Below, in pieces: positions 1 through 9,162 of a stretch of 64,000 bases of DNA (positions are counted from its first letter, which is position 1; the number at the start of each line of letters is the position of its first letter). Below the pieces are notes generated by a model, which had not been told where the DNA came from, did not search any database, and worked only from the letters and a program-made list of their open reading frames with translations. Both the position numbers and the translations under genes were made by a program. Source of the DNA: an uncultured Collinsella sp. (GTDB lineage Bacteria; Actinomycetota; Coriobacteriia; Coriobacteriales; Coriobacteriaceae). The stretch spans positions 1-64,000 of the forward strand of contig CABRHX010000012.1 in the NCBI GenBank assembly GCA_902470805.1. The letters run 5' to 3'.

Positions 1-56
1 GCGGGTGGTTTCTGATGCGGCGCGCTGCGCGCCCCGCACAGGCTAAAGCCCGTAAT

Positions 57-85
57 AAAAAGGGCGCGTCCATACGGACACGCCC
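57..85 (-). terminator. Intrinsic terminator after ftsZ
   Basis: On the minus strand a 10-bp stem (GGGCGTGTCC with GGACGCGCCC, one U-G pair) and a GTAT loop are followed by a run of five T. It lies just beyond the ftsZ stop and probably ends the dcw transcript. Positions 1-56 hold a GC-rich palindromic stretch but no gene that I can see. Confidence 0.8.
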
Positions 86-111
86 CCGTGAGCAACAATG
101 CAAAGAACGAC

Positions 112-1266
112 TTAGAAGCTACCGCGCTTCAGGAAGTCGGGAAGCTCGAACTGATCGTTGCCGAAGTTAGGAAGCTCGGTGCCACCGACGTTGCGGGTCG
201 GAGCGGCCTGAGCCGGGCTGGTGGCCGGAGCGGTGCGCTGCGGCTCAGCGGAGGCAGCGGCCTTGCTCTGAGACTGCTGAGCAGCAAAGAGCTCGTCCTG
301 ACGGTTGACGTTGGAGTCGGAGAAGCCCGTAGCGATGACGGTGATACGCACCTGATCGCCCAGGGACTCGTCGACAACGGTACCGAAGATGATGTTGGCC
401 TCGGGGTCGACGGCGTTGGCGACAACGTCGGCGGCGTCGCTGATCTCCTGGATGCCCAGGTCCTTGGAACCGGCGATGGAGAGCAGCACGCGTGTGGCAC
501 CATCGATGGAGCTCTCGAGCAGCGGGCTGGAGATGGCCTGCTGGGCAGCGTCGACGGCACGGGTATCCCCAGAAGAGGTACCGATACCCATCATGGCGGT
601 ACCGGCCTGCTTCATGATGGTCTTAACATCGGCGAAGTCCAGGTTGATGATACCGGGGACGGTGATGAGGTCGGTGATGCCCTGGGTGCCCTGGGAAAGG
701 ACGCCATCGGCAATCGCGAAGGCCTCGAGCATGGTAGTCTTCTTCTCGGCGATGTCGAGCAGCTTATCGTTGGGGATGACGATCATGGTATCGACGCAAT
801 CGGAGAGGGTCTTAATGCCCTCCTCGGCGCTCTTCTTGCGCTTGCGGCCCTCGAAGGTGAAGGGCTTGGTCACGACGGCGACGGTCAGTGCGCCGACCTC
901 GTTCATCGCGATATCGGCAACGATGGGAGCAGCGCCGGTACCGGTGCCACCGCCCTCGCCGCAGGTGATGAACACCATGTCGGCGCCAGCGAGCGCCTCG
1001 GCAATGTCGTCGCGGGACTCATCGGCAGCCTTGCGGCCAACCTCGGGGTTGGCGCCGGCGCCCAGGCCGCGGGTAAGGTCGGTGCCGATGTGCACCTTGA
1101 TATCGGCATCAGAGATCGCGAGTGCCTGAGCATCGGTGTTGATGGCAACAAACTCGACGCCGCGGATGCCCTCTTCGATCATTCGATTGACCGCGTTGGT
1201 ACCGCCGCCGCCGACGCCGACCACCTTAATGACGGCAAGGTAGTTGTTGATCTCTGTCTCGTGCAT
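112..1266 (-). CDS. ftsZ: Cell division GTPase FtsZ
   Basis: Tubulin-like GTPase that polymerises into the Z-ring at mid-cell. The 384-residue protein has the nucleotide-binding glycine loop GGGTGTG at about residues 105-111, the early GVGGGGTNAVNRM segment, and the C-terminal ELPDFLKR peptide, which in this family docks partners such as SepF or FtsW. I chose the ATG at 1266 because GGAGG lies 6 bases upstream and the family begins close to this point; an in-frame start 30 bases earlier has no comparable site. It is the last gene of the dcw cluster, separated from ftsQ by a 199-bp gap with its own possible promoter region. No ftsA is seen, as usual in Actinobacteria. Confidence 0.97.
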   Translation of the reverse strand: MHETEINNYLAVIKVVGVGGGGTNAVNRMIEEGIRGVEFVAINTDAQALAISDADIKVHIGTDLTRGLGAGANPEVGRKAADESRDDIAEALAGADMVFITCGEGGGTGTGAAPIVADIAMNEVGALTVAVVTKPFTFEGRKRKKSAEEGIKTLSDCVDTMIVIPNDKLLDIAEKKTTMLEAFAIADGVLSQGTQGITDLITVPGIINLDFADVKTIMKQAGTAMMGIGTSSGDTRAVDAAQQAISSPLLESSIDGATRVLLSIAGSKDLGIQEISDAADVVANAVDPEANIIFGTVVDESLGDQVRITVIATGFSDSNVNRQDELFAAQQSQSKAAASAEPQRTAPATSPAQAAPTRNVGGTELPNFGNDQFELPDFLKRGSF

Positions 1267-1320
1267 GTCGGTCCTCCGAACAAAGGTTATAGCCATAGCA
1301 TGGGTCGACCCCTGCGCACA

Positions 1321-1401
1321 TTAACCTTCAGGTTGAAAGTAAATGCAAAGGTAAACCGTATTATGGTTGCACATTATGAACGTATCAGTCAAATAATTGA
1401 C
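1321..1401 (-). promoter_or_regulatory. Upstream region of ftsZ with two palindromic motifs
   Basis: The gap between ftsQ and ftsZ is AT-richer than the genes. It holds AACCT-TC-AGGTT (inside 1321-1337) and the inverted repeat GTCAA-ATAA-TTGAC (1388-1401). The first resembles motifs upstream of mraZ and of the secreted hydrolase at 57 kb. I could not place a convincing -35/-10 pair with standard spacing. Confidence 0.4.
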
Positions 1402-1465
1402 CGTGAAAACCAAACAAACCAGATAAACGGCGTGGTATGGCCACTCAACAAAGCATCAACCAGCG

Positions 1466-2722
1466 CTATGAGGTCGGAGCATTCCTAAATGTGTAGTTGC
1501 CCGGAGAGCGCACATTGATATACGTTACGCCCTCTACCTGCGAAAGCAACTTGGTGACTACGCGTTCCTTCTTGGCGATATCGTCCGAATCGCCCAGCGA
1601 CACCTCAATGCCGTTATTGAGGTTTGCCGAGATGGCTTCGACCGAAGGCGTGGAAATATCCTTGACTTGTCCCAAGAACTCGCTCGAAAAACCACGCACA
1701 TAATCCAGGCCGGCCTTAACGGCCTTGGAGCTCACCGCCTGGCCGGAAACTGGAGCGACATCCGCCGAGACATCAGTCAGCAACACCGCGCCATAGTGCT
1801 TAGCGAGCGCCAGTGCGGCATCGATGCCGGTCAGGGTATTTGAGCCATGCCCTGTCGTGATGACGTTGCCCTGGTCGTCCACTTCGACCGACGTCGACAG
1901 CGGGGCGATCCAGGTGTCATCATCCCCGATGGCCCAGGCTAGGTCATCGGAGCTGATATAGGCAATTGCGATGACCTTGCGCTCCATAGGCGTAATGATG
2001 AGCGTATGCGGGAACTGACGCTGAACATCCACGCCCGAGACCCACGGGTTCTGCTTGAGGTCCTCGGTAATCTGGTCGGGATCGACGTTAAAAAGCGACG
2101 TTCCCTCGGGCAAATCGATCAGCTGGATAGCATCGTGCTTCGTCACATGCTCGCTGCCTTGAATCTGAATATCAGTGGCGGTAAACAATCCAGAGTTAAT
2201 CACCACGATGGCAACGACGACGAGCACGGCCAAGACGGCCAGAACGCCGCCCACGATTTTGCCTTTGCCTGTAACGACAGAAGCGGCGTCTGATGTTTTA
2301 TTTGCCATCGCCCCAAGTGAAGACAACGGGTTGACGCCTTTTTTACCCGAAGGCTTCTTGGCGGTAGCCGGCACCGATGTCAGCGAGCGCGGTTTCGATG
2401 CGCCCAGCGTGCGACCCGGACGCAGCGTTTTAGTTCCCGTCGGTGGCTTAGGAGTTGCCATGGGACGGGCAGGCTTGGCGCCCATAACAGGCTTTGACGT
2501 CACCGAGGGACGCGAGGACTTTTTTGCGGCCGGACGATTACCGAGCTGCGAGCCGACGACCGGACGACTGGTCTGTCGAGCATGCCCGACAGACTTAGAG
2601 TGCGCGACGGTATTGCGTTGAGGTTTGGCAGGCGCGCCGGAACGCCCTCCGGCGCGGCGGAAGGTGGGTTTCGATGCTCTAGAAGCCGAGGAATTTAACT
2701 TCCGGTCTGAGCTCGATGCCAT
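1466..2722 (-). CDS. ftsQ: Cell division protein FtsQ/DivIB with long basic N-terminal tail
   Basis: Bitopic divisome protein that bridges early and late division proteins (FtsL, FtsB/DivIC). Of 418 residues, about 155 form a cytoplasmic tail rich in K, R, S, P and A with many KP/RP repeats. A single membrane helix follows at about 156-176, then an extracellular POTRA domain (from about 180) and an FtsQ beta domain. Usual FtsQ proteins are 250-310 residues, so the tail explains the extra length. The ATG at 2722 has GGGAGG 3 bases upstream. It overlaps the end of murB by 44 bases, which implies translational coupling. Identity rests on domain layout and cluster position. Confidence 0.85.
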   Translation of the reverse strand: MASSSDRKLNSSASRASKPTFRRAGGRSGAPAKPQRNTVAHSKSVGHARQTSRPVVGSQLGNRPAAKKSSRPSVTSKPVMGAKPARPMATPKPPTGTKTLRPGRTLGASKPRSLTSVPATAKKPSGKKGVNPLSSLGAMANKTSDAASVVTGKGKIVGGVLAVLAVLVVVAIVVINSGLFTATDIQIQGSEHVTKHDAIQLIDLPEGTSLFNVDPDQITEDLKQNPWVSGVDVQRQFPHTLIITPMERKVIAIAYISSDDLAWAIGDDDTWIAPLSTSVEVDDQGNVITTGHGSNTLTGIDAALALAKHYGAVLLTDVSADVAPVSGQAVSSKAVKAGLDYVRGFSSEFLGQVKDISTPSVEAISANLNNGIEVSLGDSDDIAKKERVVTKLLSQVEGVTYINVRSPGNYTFRNAPTS

Positions 2723-3590
2723 ACGCCTCCCTCACCTTTCCGTGCACATGTCTGATAACCGCGGCAACGTCATCGGCCGAGGCAGTTCCGTTATTAACGA
2801 TAAAATTAGCGTGAACGGGCGAAACTTCCGCGCCGCCAATCGAAAAACCCTTTAATCCACAATCCTCGATAAGCTTGCCCACGCTCGCATCGGGCGGGTT
2901 GCGAAAGACCGACCCGCAGGATGCGCGACCCATGGGCTGTGTACGCTTGCGCCTCGTCAGGTACCGCTCCATGCGCTCGCGAATGTCGGCCTTGGGCGCC
3001 AGTTTAAGCTTGAGCACGCACTCGAGGATGATCTCATTGCGGGGAAGGCTACATTCGCGGTAGCCCCAAGTGATCTCGGACCCCGCATAATGTTTGATAC
3101 CGGATGCCGGGTCAAACGTTACGACATCCTCAACCAGCGAGCCAATCCACTCGGTCCGTGTGCCGGCATTCATAGATATCGCACCGCCAACCGAACCAGG
3201 GATGCCAACGGCAAACTCAAGGCCCGAGAGGCTACGCGACAGGGCATCGTTGACCAGGCGCGCAAACATCACGCCCGCACCGACCGTCAGCGTACAACCG
3301 TCATCGGCAACAACCGTGCGCTGAAACTCACGTCCGAGCGAAATGACGGCGCCGCGATAACCGCCATCGGCAACCAGCAGATTGGAGCCCTTGCCGATGA
3401 TGACCCACGGCACCTGCTCGCGATCGAGCACCGCCACGGCGCGGCGGAGGGCATGATAGCTATGGCACGTCACAAAGAGGTCGGCCTTGCCGCCGATACG
3501 ATAGCTCGTATGACGCGCAAGGCGCTCGTCCTCGATCACATCCGTGTCGATCATGCCCGAGAGCGCCATGACGGCGTTAAACAGACCCAT
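2679..3590 (-). CDS. murB: UDP-N-acetylenolpyruvoylglucosamine reductase
   Basis: NADPH- and FAD-dependent enzyme that reduces UDP-GlcNAc-enolpyruvate to UDP-MurNAc in the cytoplasm. The 303-residue protein shows the FAD-binding signatures GKGSNLLVADGG and GSVGGAISMNAG, and the active-site region with RKRTQPMG followed by SCGSVFRNP, whose Ser is the usual proton donor. The length fits the shorter Gram-positive MurB type. It lies 5 bases after murC and overlaps ftsQ. No strong Shine-Dalgarno precedes the ATG at 3590, so coupling to murC is likely; an internal ATG at residue 8 is a possible alternative. Confidence 0.95.
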   Translation of the reverse strand: MGLFNAVMALSGMIDTDVIEDERLARHTSYRIGGKADLFVTCHSYHALRRAVAVLDREQVPWVIIGKGSNLLVADGGYRGAVISLGREFQRTVVADDGCTLTVGAGVMFARLVNDALSRSLSGLEFAVGIPGSVGGAISMNAGTRTEWIGSLVEDVVTFDPASGIKHYAGSEITWGYRECSLPRNEIILECVLKLKLAPKADIRERMERYLTRRKRTQPMGRASCGSVFRNPPDASVGKLIEDCGLKGFSIGGAEVSPVHANFIVNNGTASADDVAAVIRHVHGKVREAYGIELRPEVKFLGF

Positions 3591-3595
3591 TAGAC

Positions 3596-5014
3596 TTAAG
3601 CGTCTTTCTTGGCAGTCAGATACTCAATGAACTCGGGACCGACGGTCGTAACGTCACCGGCACCCATAGTGAGCAGCAGGTCGCCCTCGCCCACCATCTG
3701 CTCGAGCTCCTGATTGAGCTCAAGACGGCTGGAGCAGTACACGACCTCCTTGCCAGGATGCTTGGCGCGCACGGTATCGGCGAGCATCTTAGAGGTGACA
3801 CCCGGAATGGGCATCTCGCCAGCCGAGAACACATCAATCAGCAGCAGTTTATCGGCATTGGCAAATGCATCGGCAAAGTCGTCGCACAGGGCCTGCAGGC
3901 GCGAATAGCGGTGCGGCTGGAACACGACGTCGACGTGCTTGTAGCCCAGCGACGAAGCAGCAGCAAGCGTCGCCTTGATCTCGGTGGGGTGATGGCCGTA
4001 ATCATCGACCACGGTGATGCCATCGATATCGCCCACGTGGGTAAAGCGACGGCGGACGCCCTCAAAGCTCGAGAGCGCCTTGGCGGCGGCGTCGATGTCA
4101 AGGCCCAGGACATGGGCGACGGTGAGCACCGCCGTGGCGTTGAGCATGTTGTGGCGACCGGGATTGCTCTTGATCTCCACAGCGTGCTCAGTGCCGTCCT
4201 CAAAGCGAACGATAAAATCGCTCTGGATGCCCTTGACATCCGGGTGCATGCAGACGATGTCGTTGCTCTCGGCAAAGCCGTAGGAAAGCACGTGACGACC
4301 CGTCGACTTGGCGAGCTCGACCAGATGCGGGTCCTCACCGCAGACGATGACGGTGCCGTCCTCGCCCACCAGGCTCATGAATTTGGCGAAAGTTGCCTCG
4401 ATCTCCTCGATACCCGAGTAGTGATCGAGGTGGTCGGCCTCGACGTTGGTCACGATGACCACGTTGGGGTTCAGGAACAGGAAGGAGCTGTCGGACTCGT
4501 CGGCCTCAGCGACAAAGTAGTCGCCCGAGCCGTTCTTGCCGTTCGTGTCATAGCCCTCGACGATGCCACCGATCAAGAAGCTCGGATCCAGACCCATGCG
4601 GTCGAGCATGGTGGCGCACATCGAAGACGTGGTGGTCTTGCCATGCGTGCCGGCAACAGCGACGGTGGTGTAGCCGTGGCCCAAAGCAGAGAGCATCTTG
4701 GCACGGGGCCACACGGGAATACCAAGCTCGCGAGCGCGCACGAGTTCAGGGTTGGACTCCGGAATAGCGGTGGAGACAACAACCACGTCGGGCTTGACCT
4801 CGTCGATCGTGGCGGCCTCATGGCCCACATGCACCTTCACACCAGCGCGGGTAAGCTGGCGGATATAACGTGACGTCTTAAGGTCGGAGCCGGTAACGGC
4901 ATAACCGCGCTCGTGAAGAACGAGGGCGATGCCGCTCATGCCGGCGCCGCCGATACCGATAAAGTGGGCGCTCTTAAACTCGGGCGCGGAGGTTGCAGTC
5001 TGGGAATCAGCCAT
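3596..5014 (-). CDS. murC: UDP-N-acetylmuramate--L-alanine ligase
   Basis: ATP-dependent ligase adding the first amino acid of the stem peptide to UDP-MurNAc. About 472 residues with the Rossmann loop GIGGAGMSG, the ATP loop GTHGKTTTSS and the conserved DDYGHHPTE segment, in the order typical of Mur ligases. I chose ATG at 5014 (MADSQ); AAGGAG lies 11 bases upstream. A GTG nine codons earlier would put that ribosome site inside the gene. It sits between murG (98-base gap) and murB in the dcw operon. Confidence 0.96.
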   Translation of the reverse strand: MADSQTATSAPEFKSAHFIGIGGAGMSGIALVLHERGYAVTGSDLKTSRYIRQLTRAGVKVHVGHEAATIDEVKPDVVVVSTAIPESNPELVRARELGIPVWPRAKMLSALGHGYTTVAVAGTHGKTTTSSMCATMLDRMGLDPSFLIGGIVEGYDTNGKNGSGDYFVAEADESDSSFLFLNPNVVIVTNVEADHLDHYSGIEEIEATFAKFMSLVGEDGTVIVCGEDPHLVELAKSTGRHVLSYGFAESNDIVCMHPDVKGIQSDFIVRFEDGTEHAVEIKSNPGRHNMLNATAVLTVAHVLGLDIDAAAKALSSFEGVRRRFTHVGDIDGITVVDDYGHHPTEIKATLAAASSLGYKHVDVVFQPHRYSRLQALCDDFADAFANADKLLLIDVFSAGEMPIPGVTSKMLADTVRAKHPGKEVVYCSSRLELNQELEQMVGEGDLLLTMGAGDVTTVGPEFIEYLTAKKDA

Positions 5015-5111
5015 GTGCTCGTGTACTCCTTGCGTAAACACTGCCTGTAACCCGTTAACTGTACCGCACCTACCGCATCAGCGCGAGGGCGACCGACGAT
5101 ATCCCGTCTAA

Positions 5112-6227
5112 CTAACGCAAACCCTCTACCGCATCCGCCAGAAGAGCGGCGGCCCTATCCTGAGCCAGACCACGCGCCGCCTGACGCATGGCGTCGCGCG
5201 CCGCCGCGTCATCGACCAGGTGCAGCAGTTCATCGGCAAAGGCAGAACCGTCGATATCGGCATCGGCGCAGAGCACGCCGGCCCCAGCGTCGACCAGATA
5301 ACGGGCATTGGTGGTTTGGTGGTCGGCCGTCGCATGCGGGTACGGCACGAGCACCGAAGGCACGGCGAGTGCAGCGATCTCGGCCACGCTCGATGCGCCC
5401 GAACGCGAGAGCACCAAATCGGCAGCAGCCAGCATATCGCCCATGTTGTCGATGTAAGGCTGGACGCGGTAACGCTTCGCCTCCTCGGGCGTCAGCGCCA
5501 AAGCGCGCTCGGTCTCCTCAAAGCCGTCGGCACCCGTCGAATGCAACACATAGAGGTTCTTGCGCGAAAGCATCTCGTTTTTGAGCGAAGCCACACGCTC
5601 GTTGAGGTGCTGGGCGCCAAGTGAACCGCCAAAGACGAGCAGCAGCGTAGCGTCCTCGGGAACGCCAAGTGCCTTGCGGCCGCGAGCGCGATCGCCCTCG
5701 ATCACCGAGCGACGTACGGGGTTGCCGGTCATGAGCACGTGGTCAGGGTCACCTTCGCGCTCAAAGACCGAACGCGCTGCCGGCACCGAGATGCACACGC
5801 GGGCGGCGTGGGAGTTCATCATCTTGTTGGCCAGGCCCGGAACAGAGTTCTGCTCATGCAGCAGATACGGAACGCCCGCGCCCTTGCACCACCCCAGCAG
5901 CGGAACCTCGACATAGGCACCAAAACCAATGGCGGCATCGGGCTTGCCGACCTTTGAGAAATGACTGGCGAGCGCACGCTTGGCTTTGTTGACACGCCAC
6001 AGCGAGGTCAGCGCCGTCCAAGGACGGGAGCGGTCGAAGCCCGTGACCGTAATGGGCACAAAATCAAACCCAGCCTCGGGGACCAGACGACCCTCGAGCT
6101 TGCGCGACTGGCCCACGAACACAACGTGGTGGCCACGGTCACGCAGCTCTTCGGCCAAGGCGAGCGCGGGGTTGATGTGCCCGGCCGTGCCGCCGGCTGC
6201 AATAGCAACGGTCATTTTATCGGTCAT
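5112..6227 (-). CDS. murG: Lipid II synthase (MurG glycosyltransferase)
   Basis: Transfers GlcNAc from UDP-GlcNAc to lipid I on the inner face of the membrane, giving lipid II. About 371 residues, GT-B fold. Visible motifs are GGTAGHINPALAL at the N-terminus, HEQNSVPG in the middle, and GGSLGAQ and SRSGASSVAE in the UDP-GlcNAc-binding half. I prefer ATG at 6227 (MTDKMTV), which has AAGGGA 6 bases upstream, over a GTG at 6245. With this start it overlaps the ftsW stop by 11 bases. Confidence 0.96.
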   Translation of the reverse strand: MTDKMTVAIAAGGTAGHINPALALAEELRDRGHHVVFVGQSRKLEGRLVPEAGFDFVPITVTGFDRSRPWTALTSLWRVNKAKRALASHFSKVGKPDAAIGFGAYVEVPLLGWCKGAGVPYLLHEQNSVPGLANKMMNSHAARVCISVPAARSVFEREGDPDHVLMTGNPVRRSVIEGDRARGRKALGVPEDATLLLVFGGSLGAQHLNERVASLKNEMLSRKNLYVLHSTGADGFEETERALALTPEEAKRYRVQPYIDNMGDMLAAADLVLSRSGASSVAEIAALAVPSVLVPYPHATADHQTTNARYLVDAGAGVLCADADIDGSAFADELLHLVDDAAARDAMRQAARGLAQDRAAALLADAVEGLR

Positions 6228-7737
6228 GGTAGTCCCTTCGTACACGCGGTCCCTGGTCGTCGGTACGCAGACGCGCCGACGGGTCCGAGTTCAAATCGAT
6301 TCGATTATATCCGCCGCCCGCGTTGCGAGGGCTGGGGCGCTGAGGACGACCTTGCGGCGCCGTTCGCTGACGCGGGCGGGCTGCCGGCTCGGTCGCAGAG
6401 CCATCCAGGACGGTAAAACCGTTACGCGAAGATCGCTCGCCGCGCACGTGGGGCACGCCGGCGGTACTCTCATCCATAACGGCAAAGCTCTCGCGGCGGC
6501 GGTCATACTCATCGCGGCGGGCGCTCTCGTACGAAACGCGCAGGATCAACCCGGCAAGCATGAGCGACACAATAATCGACGAACCGCCGTAGCTAATAAA
6601 CGGCAACGGTTTGCCCGTCATGGGAAACACGTTGAGGATGCCCAGCGCGTTAATCAAAAACTGCACTGCGAGAATGACCGCGGAGCCAGACGCCATAAGC
6701 GCGCCCCGGCGATCGGTCGCCTGCTCGGCAATGCGAAACGCCGAGTAGATCAGCATCGCAAACACCAAGAAGAACAGCACGGTTCCGACAAAACCGACTT
6801 CCTCGCCAATGATGGCCAGGATGTAGTCATTGTGCGCCTCGGGCAGATACGAGTACTTCATGGTTGAGTTGCCGATGCCACGGCCGAACAGACCGCCCGA
6901 GGCAAAGGCCATAATGGCAAGCGTGGCCTGATAGCCGTCACCATACTCGTCGGCCCAAGGGTTCAAGGCAACCTGAATACGCACCATACGGTACGGCTCT
7001 GCGACAAGCGCAATCACGATCACGAGAATGCCGAAGATTAGCACGCCGATGATAAATCTGGGGTCGAGACCCGCAAACAACGCCATGCACATGAGGGTCA
7101 ACAGGATGATCAGGACAGTACCGAAATCGGGCTGGATAAAGATCAGAAAGAGCGAAATGCCCAGGTAGATGCCCATCTTGCGAAGGAATTCGTTGATGTT
7201 GCCACCGGGCGAAAAGAAGCGATCAAGCATGATGGCCGAATACGCAATGGCAAATGGCTTTAAAAACTCGGAAGGCTGGAACTGAATACCGGCGATGTTA
7301 AGCCAGCGCGTGGCGCCACGGCTGCCGCTGCCCACCAAGAACACCAGAAACAGTAGCCCTATCATGCCTATGAGGAAGATCCTGAGCACATCCTCCCCAA
7401 ACCAGCTGTCCGGCAAAACGCGCACGATGGCAATCAGCGCCAGAACACCGACCACGGCAAACGCGGCCTGTCGACCCAGAAAAAACGTCGCCGAGCCATT
7501 CTCGTGCAGCGCCTCGACCGAAGACGCCGAGTACACCATCAGCAGGCCAAAGCATACCAAGGTAAACAAGCAGGCCATGAATATCAAACGGGGGCGCATG
7601 ATACGGGCGGGAACGCCGGCAATATTGCGTTCGCTAAACGACTGCCCGCCGCGACCGGAACGCGGTGTGCTGCGCCGCGAGGAAGCACGGTCCGAGTCGG
7701 GCCTCCTCATACCTTGTCGGGGGCTCTCCTCTCTCAC
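6217..7737 (-). CDS. ftsW: Septal peptidoglycan polymerase FtsW (SEDS family)
   Basis: Polytopic SEDS glycosyltransferase that polymerises lipid II at the septum together with FtsI. About 506 residues. A basic N-terminal tail of roughly 45 residues is followed by about ten membrane segments with SEDS signatures such as GATRWLNI, QPSEFLKP and the GKPLPFISYGGSS loop. A basic, disordered C-terminal tail of about 110 residues follows. Usual length is about 400, so both tails are additions. The start is uncertain: GTG at 7737 has AGGGG 6 bases upstream; TTG at 7743 and ATG at 7710 are alternatives. It starts 9 bases after the murD stop. Position favours FtsW over RodA. Confidence 0.93.
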   Translation of the reverse strand: MREESPRQGMRRPDSDRASSRRSTPRSGRGGQSFSERNIAGVPARIMRPRLIFMACLFTLVCFGLLMVYSASSVEALHENGSATFFLGRQAAFAVVGVLALIAIVRVLPDSWFGEDVLRIFLIGMIGLLFLVFLVGSGSRGATRWLNIAGIQFQPSEFLKPFAIAYSAIMLDRFFSPGGNINEFLRKMGIYLGISLFLIFIQPDFGTVLIILLTLMCMALFAGLDPRFIIGVLIFGILVIVIALVAEPYRMVRIQVALNPWADEYGDGYQATLAIMAFASGGLFGRGIGNSTMKYSYLPEAHNDYILAIIGEEVGFVGTVLFFLVFAMLIYSAFRIAEQATDRRGALMASGSAVILAVQFLINALGILNVFPMTGKPLPFISYGGSSIIVSLMLAGLILRVSYESARRDEYDRRRESFAVMDESTAGVPHVRGERSSRNGFTVLDGSATEPAARPRQRTAPQGRPQRPSPRNAGGGYNRIDLNSDPSARLRTDDQGPRVRRDYHDR

Positions 7738-7746
7738 CGGCAACCC

Positions 7747-9153
7747 CTATTCCATTTGCGATTTCGCCGCAGCGGCAAGCTGGGCCACATAGTCCTTAAA
7801 CACGCGGCCGCGCTCCTCATAGCCCGAGAACTCATCGAACGAAGAGCAGGCAGGAGAAAGTAAAATCACGTCGCCACGGCTCGACAGCGAACGGGCGACG
7901 TCCACGGCATCGCGCAGGTCATCCGCCTGGGCGATATCCACATCGCCGTCGACATCGGCCTCGTCCATAGCGGCGGTGAAACGCTCGCGCGCATCGCCAA
8001 AGCAGACGACCGAGCGTACGTTATCCATAACAACGCGCGCGAAGTCCGTGAGCGGCGTGCCCTTATCGTGGCCGCCGAGCAGCAAGATCACGTCGTCATC
8101 GGGAAATGCCGTTAGTGCCTTCTCGACCGCATCGGTGTTGGTCGCCTTGGAATCGTTGACGTAGCGCACGCCGTCAATCTCGCCACACGGCTCCACGCGG
8201 TGCTCGAGCGGCTGGAACGAGGCAAGACCGCGGCAGACACCATCGACATCGGCACCGACCGCCAAGGCAGCCGTGGCGGCGCACAGGGCATTGATAACAT
8301 TGTGATGGCCCGAGATCTTGAGCTCGGATGTAGCGATGAGCGGGGTCTCGACGCCCTTCAGGCGCACGACCATCTTGCCGTCGCGCACAAAGGCGGCATC
8401 CTCGCCCTCAGGCTCGTCAAAGGCAACCTTGCAGATGCGACGACCCGGCGTGTAGATGTACTCATCGAACTCGTGAATGCCGGCGTCTTCGACGTCGACA
8501 ACCGCCAGATCGTCATCGACCATATTGTCAAACAGTTTGATCTTGGCAAGCGCGTAGTTCTTATGGCTCTTATGCCAGCCCAAGTGGTCGGGAGTGATGT
8601 TGAGCAGCACCGCCACGCGGGGGTGGAGCTCGGTTGTCGTAGCAATCTGATAGCTCGAGAGCTCAGCCACAAACCACTCGTTGTGGGCTCGGCCGTCAAT
8701 CTCGTTGACCGGCGGCTCGCCGATGTTGCCGACAGCAACGCTGGCCTCGCCGGCAGCCTTAAGCAGATAATCAGCCAGCGACGTGGTGGTCGTCTTGCCG
8801 TTGGTGCCCGTGATGGCAATCCAGTTATCGGGCGACAGGCGATAGGCAAACTCGGGCTCACCCATAATCTGGGCGGCATGCTCGCGCCCGGCCTTAAAGA
8901 AGCCCGAGAACTCCGAGATGCCCGGGCACGTCACGCATACGTCATAGGCGCCCTCGACCTGTTCGGTCCCATAGACAAACGACGCACCAGCAGCCTCGAG
9001 CGCACGCGTGGCGTCATTGGGTTCAGAGGTGCCACCGCCATACACGGTAACGGCACTTACGCGCTCGGGATGTGCCAGCGCCCAGCGGGCGACATCGAGA
9101 CCGGATTTGCCCTGACCCAAAACGAGCAGGCTAAAGACATCAGCAAGAGGCAT
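7747..9153 (-). CDS. murD: UDP-N-acetylmuramoyl-L-alanine--D-glutamate ligase
   Basis: Cytoplasmic Mur ligase adding D-Glu to UDP-MurNAc-L-Ala. The 468-residue protein shows LVLGQGKSGLDVA at the N-terminus, the ATP loop GTNGKTTTTSL, NITPDHLGWH and VNDSKATNTDA. The last two are MurD-specific segments around the carbamylated lysine and nucleotide sites. It is tightly packed: 9 bases after mraY and 9 before the chosen ftsW start. No strong ribosome site was seen at 9153, consistent with coupled translation. Confidence 0.96.
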   Translation of the reverse strand: MPLADVFSLLVLGQGKSGLDVARWALAHPERVSAVTVYGGGTSEPNDATRALEAAGASFVYGTEQVEGAYDVCVTCPGISEFSGFFKAGREHAAQIMGEPEFAYRLSPDNWIAITGTNGKTTTTSLADYLLKAAGEASVAVGNIGEPPVNEIDGRAHNEWFVAELSSYQIATTTELHPRVAVLLNITPDHLGWHKSHKNYALAKIKLFDNMVDDDLAVVDVEDAGIHEFDEYIYTPGRRICKVAFDEPEGEDAAFVRDGKMVVRLKGVETPLIATSELKISGHHNVINALCAATAALAVGADVDGVCRGLASFQPLEHRVEPCGEIDGVRYVNDSKATNTDAVEKALTAFPDDDVILLLGGHDKGTPLTDFARVVMDNVRSVVCFGDARERFTAAMDEADVDGDVDIAQADDLRDAVDVARSLSSRGDVILLSPACSSFDEFSGYEERGRVFKDYVAQLAAAAKSQME

Positions 9154-9162
9154 GAAAGACCA

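Noticed and set aside
88..1488. Plus-strand open frame of 466 codons over ftsZ
   Set aside because: Mirror frame of ftsZ with low-complexity Gly/Asp/Val content.
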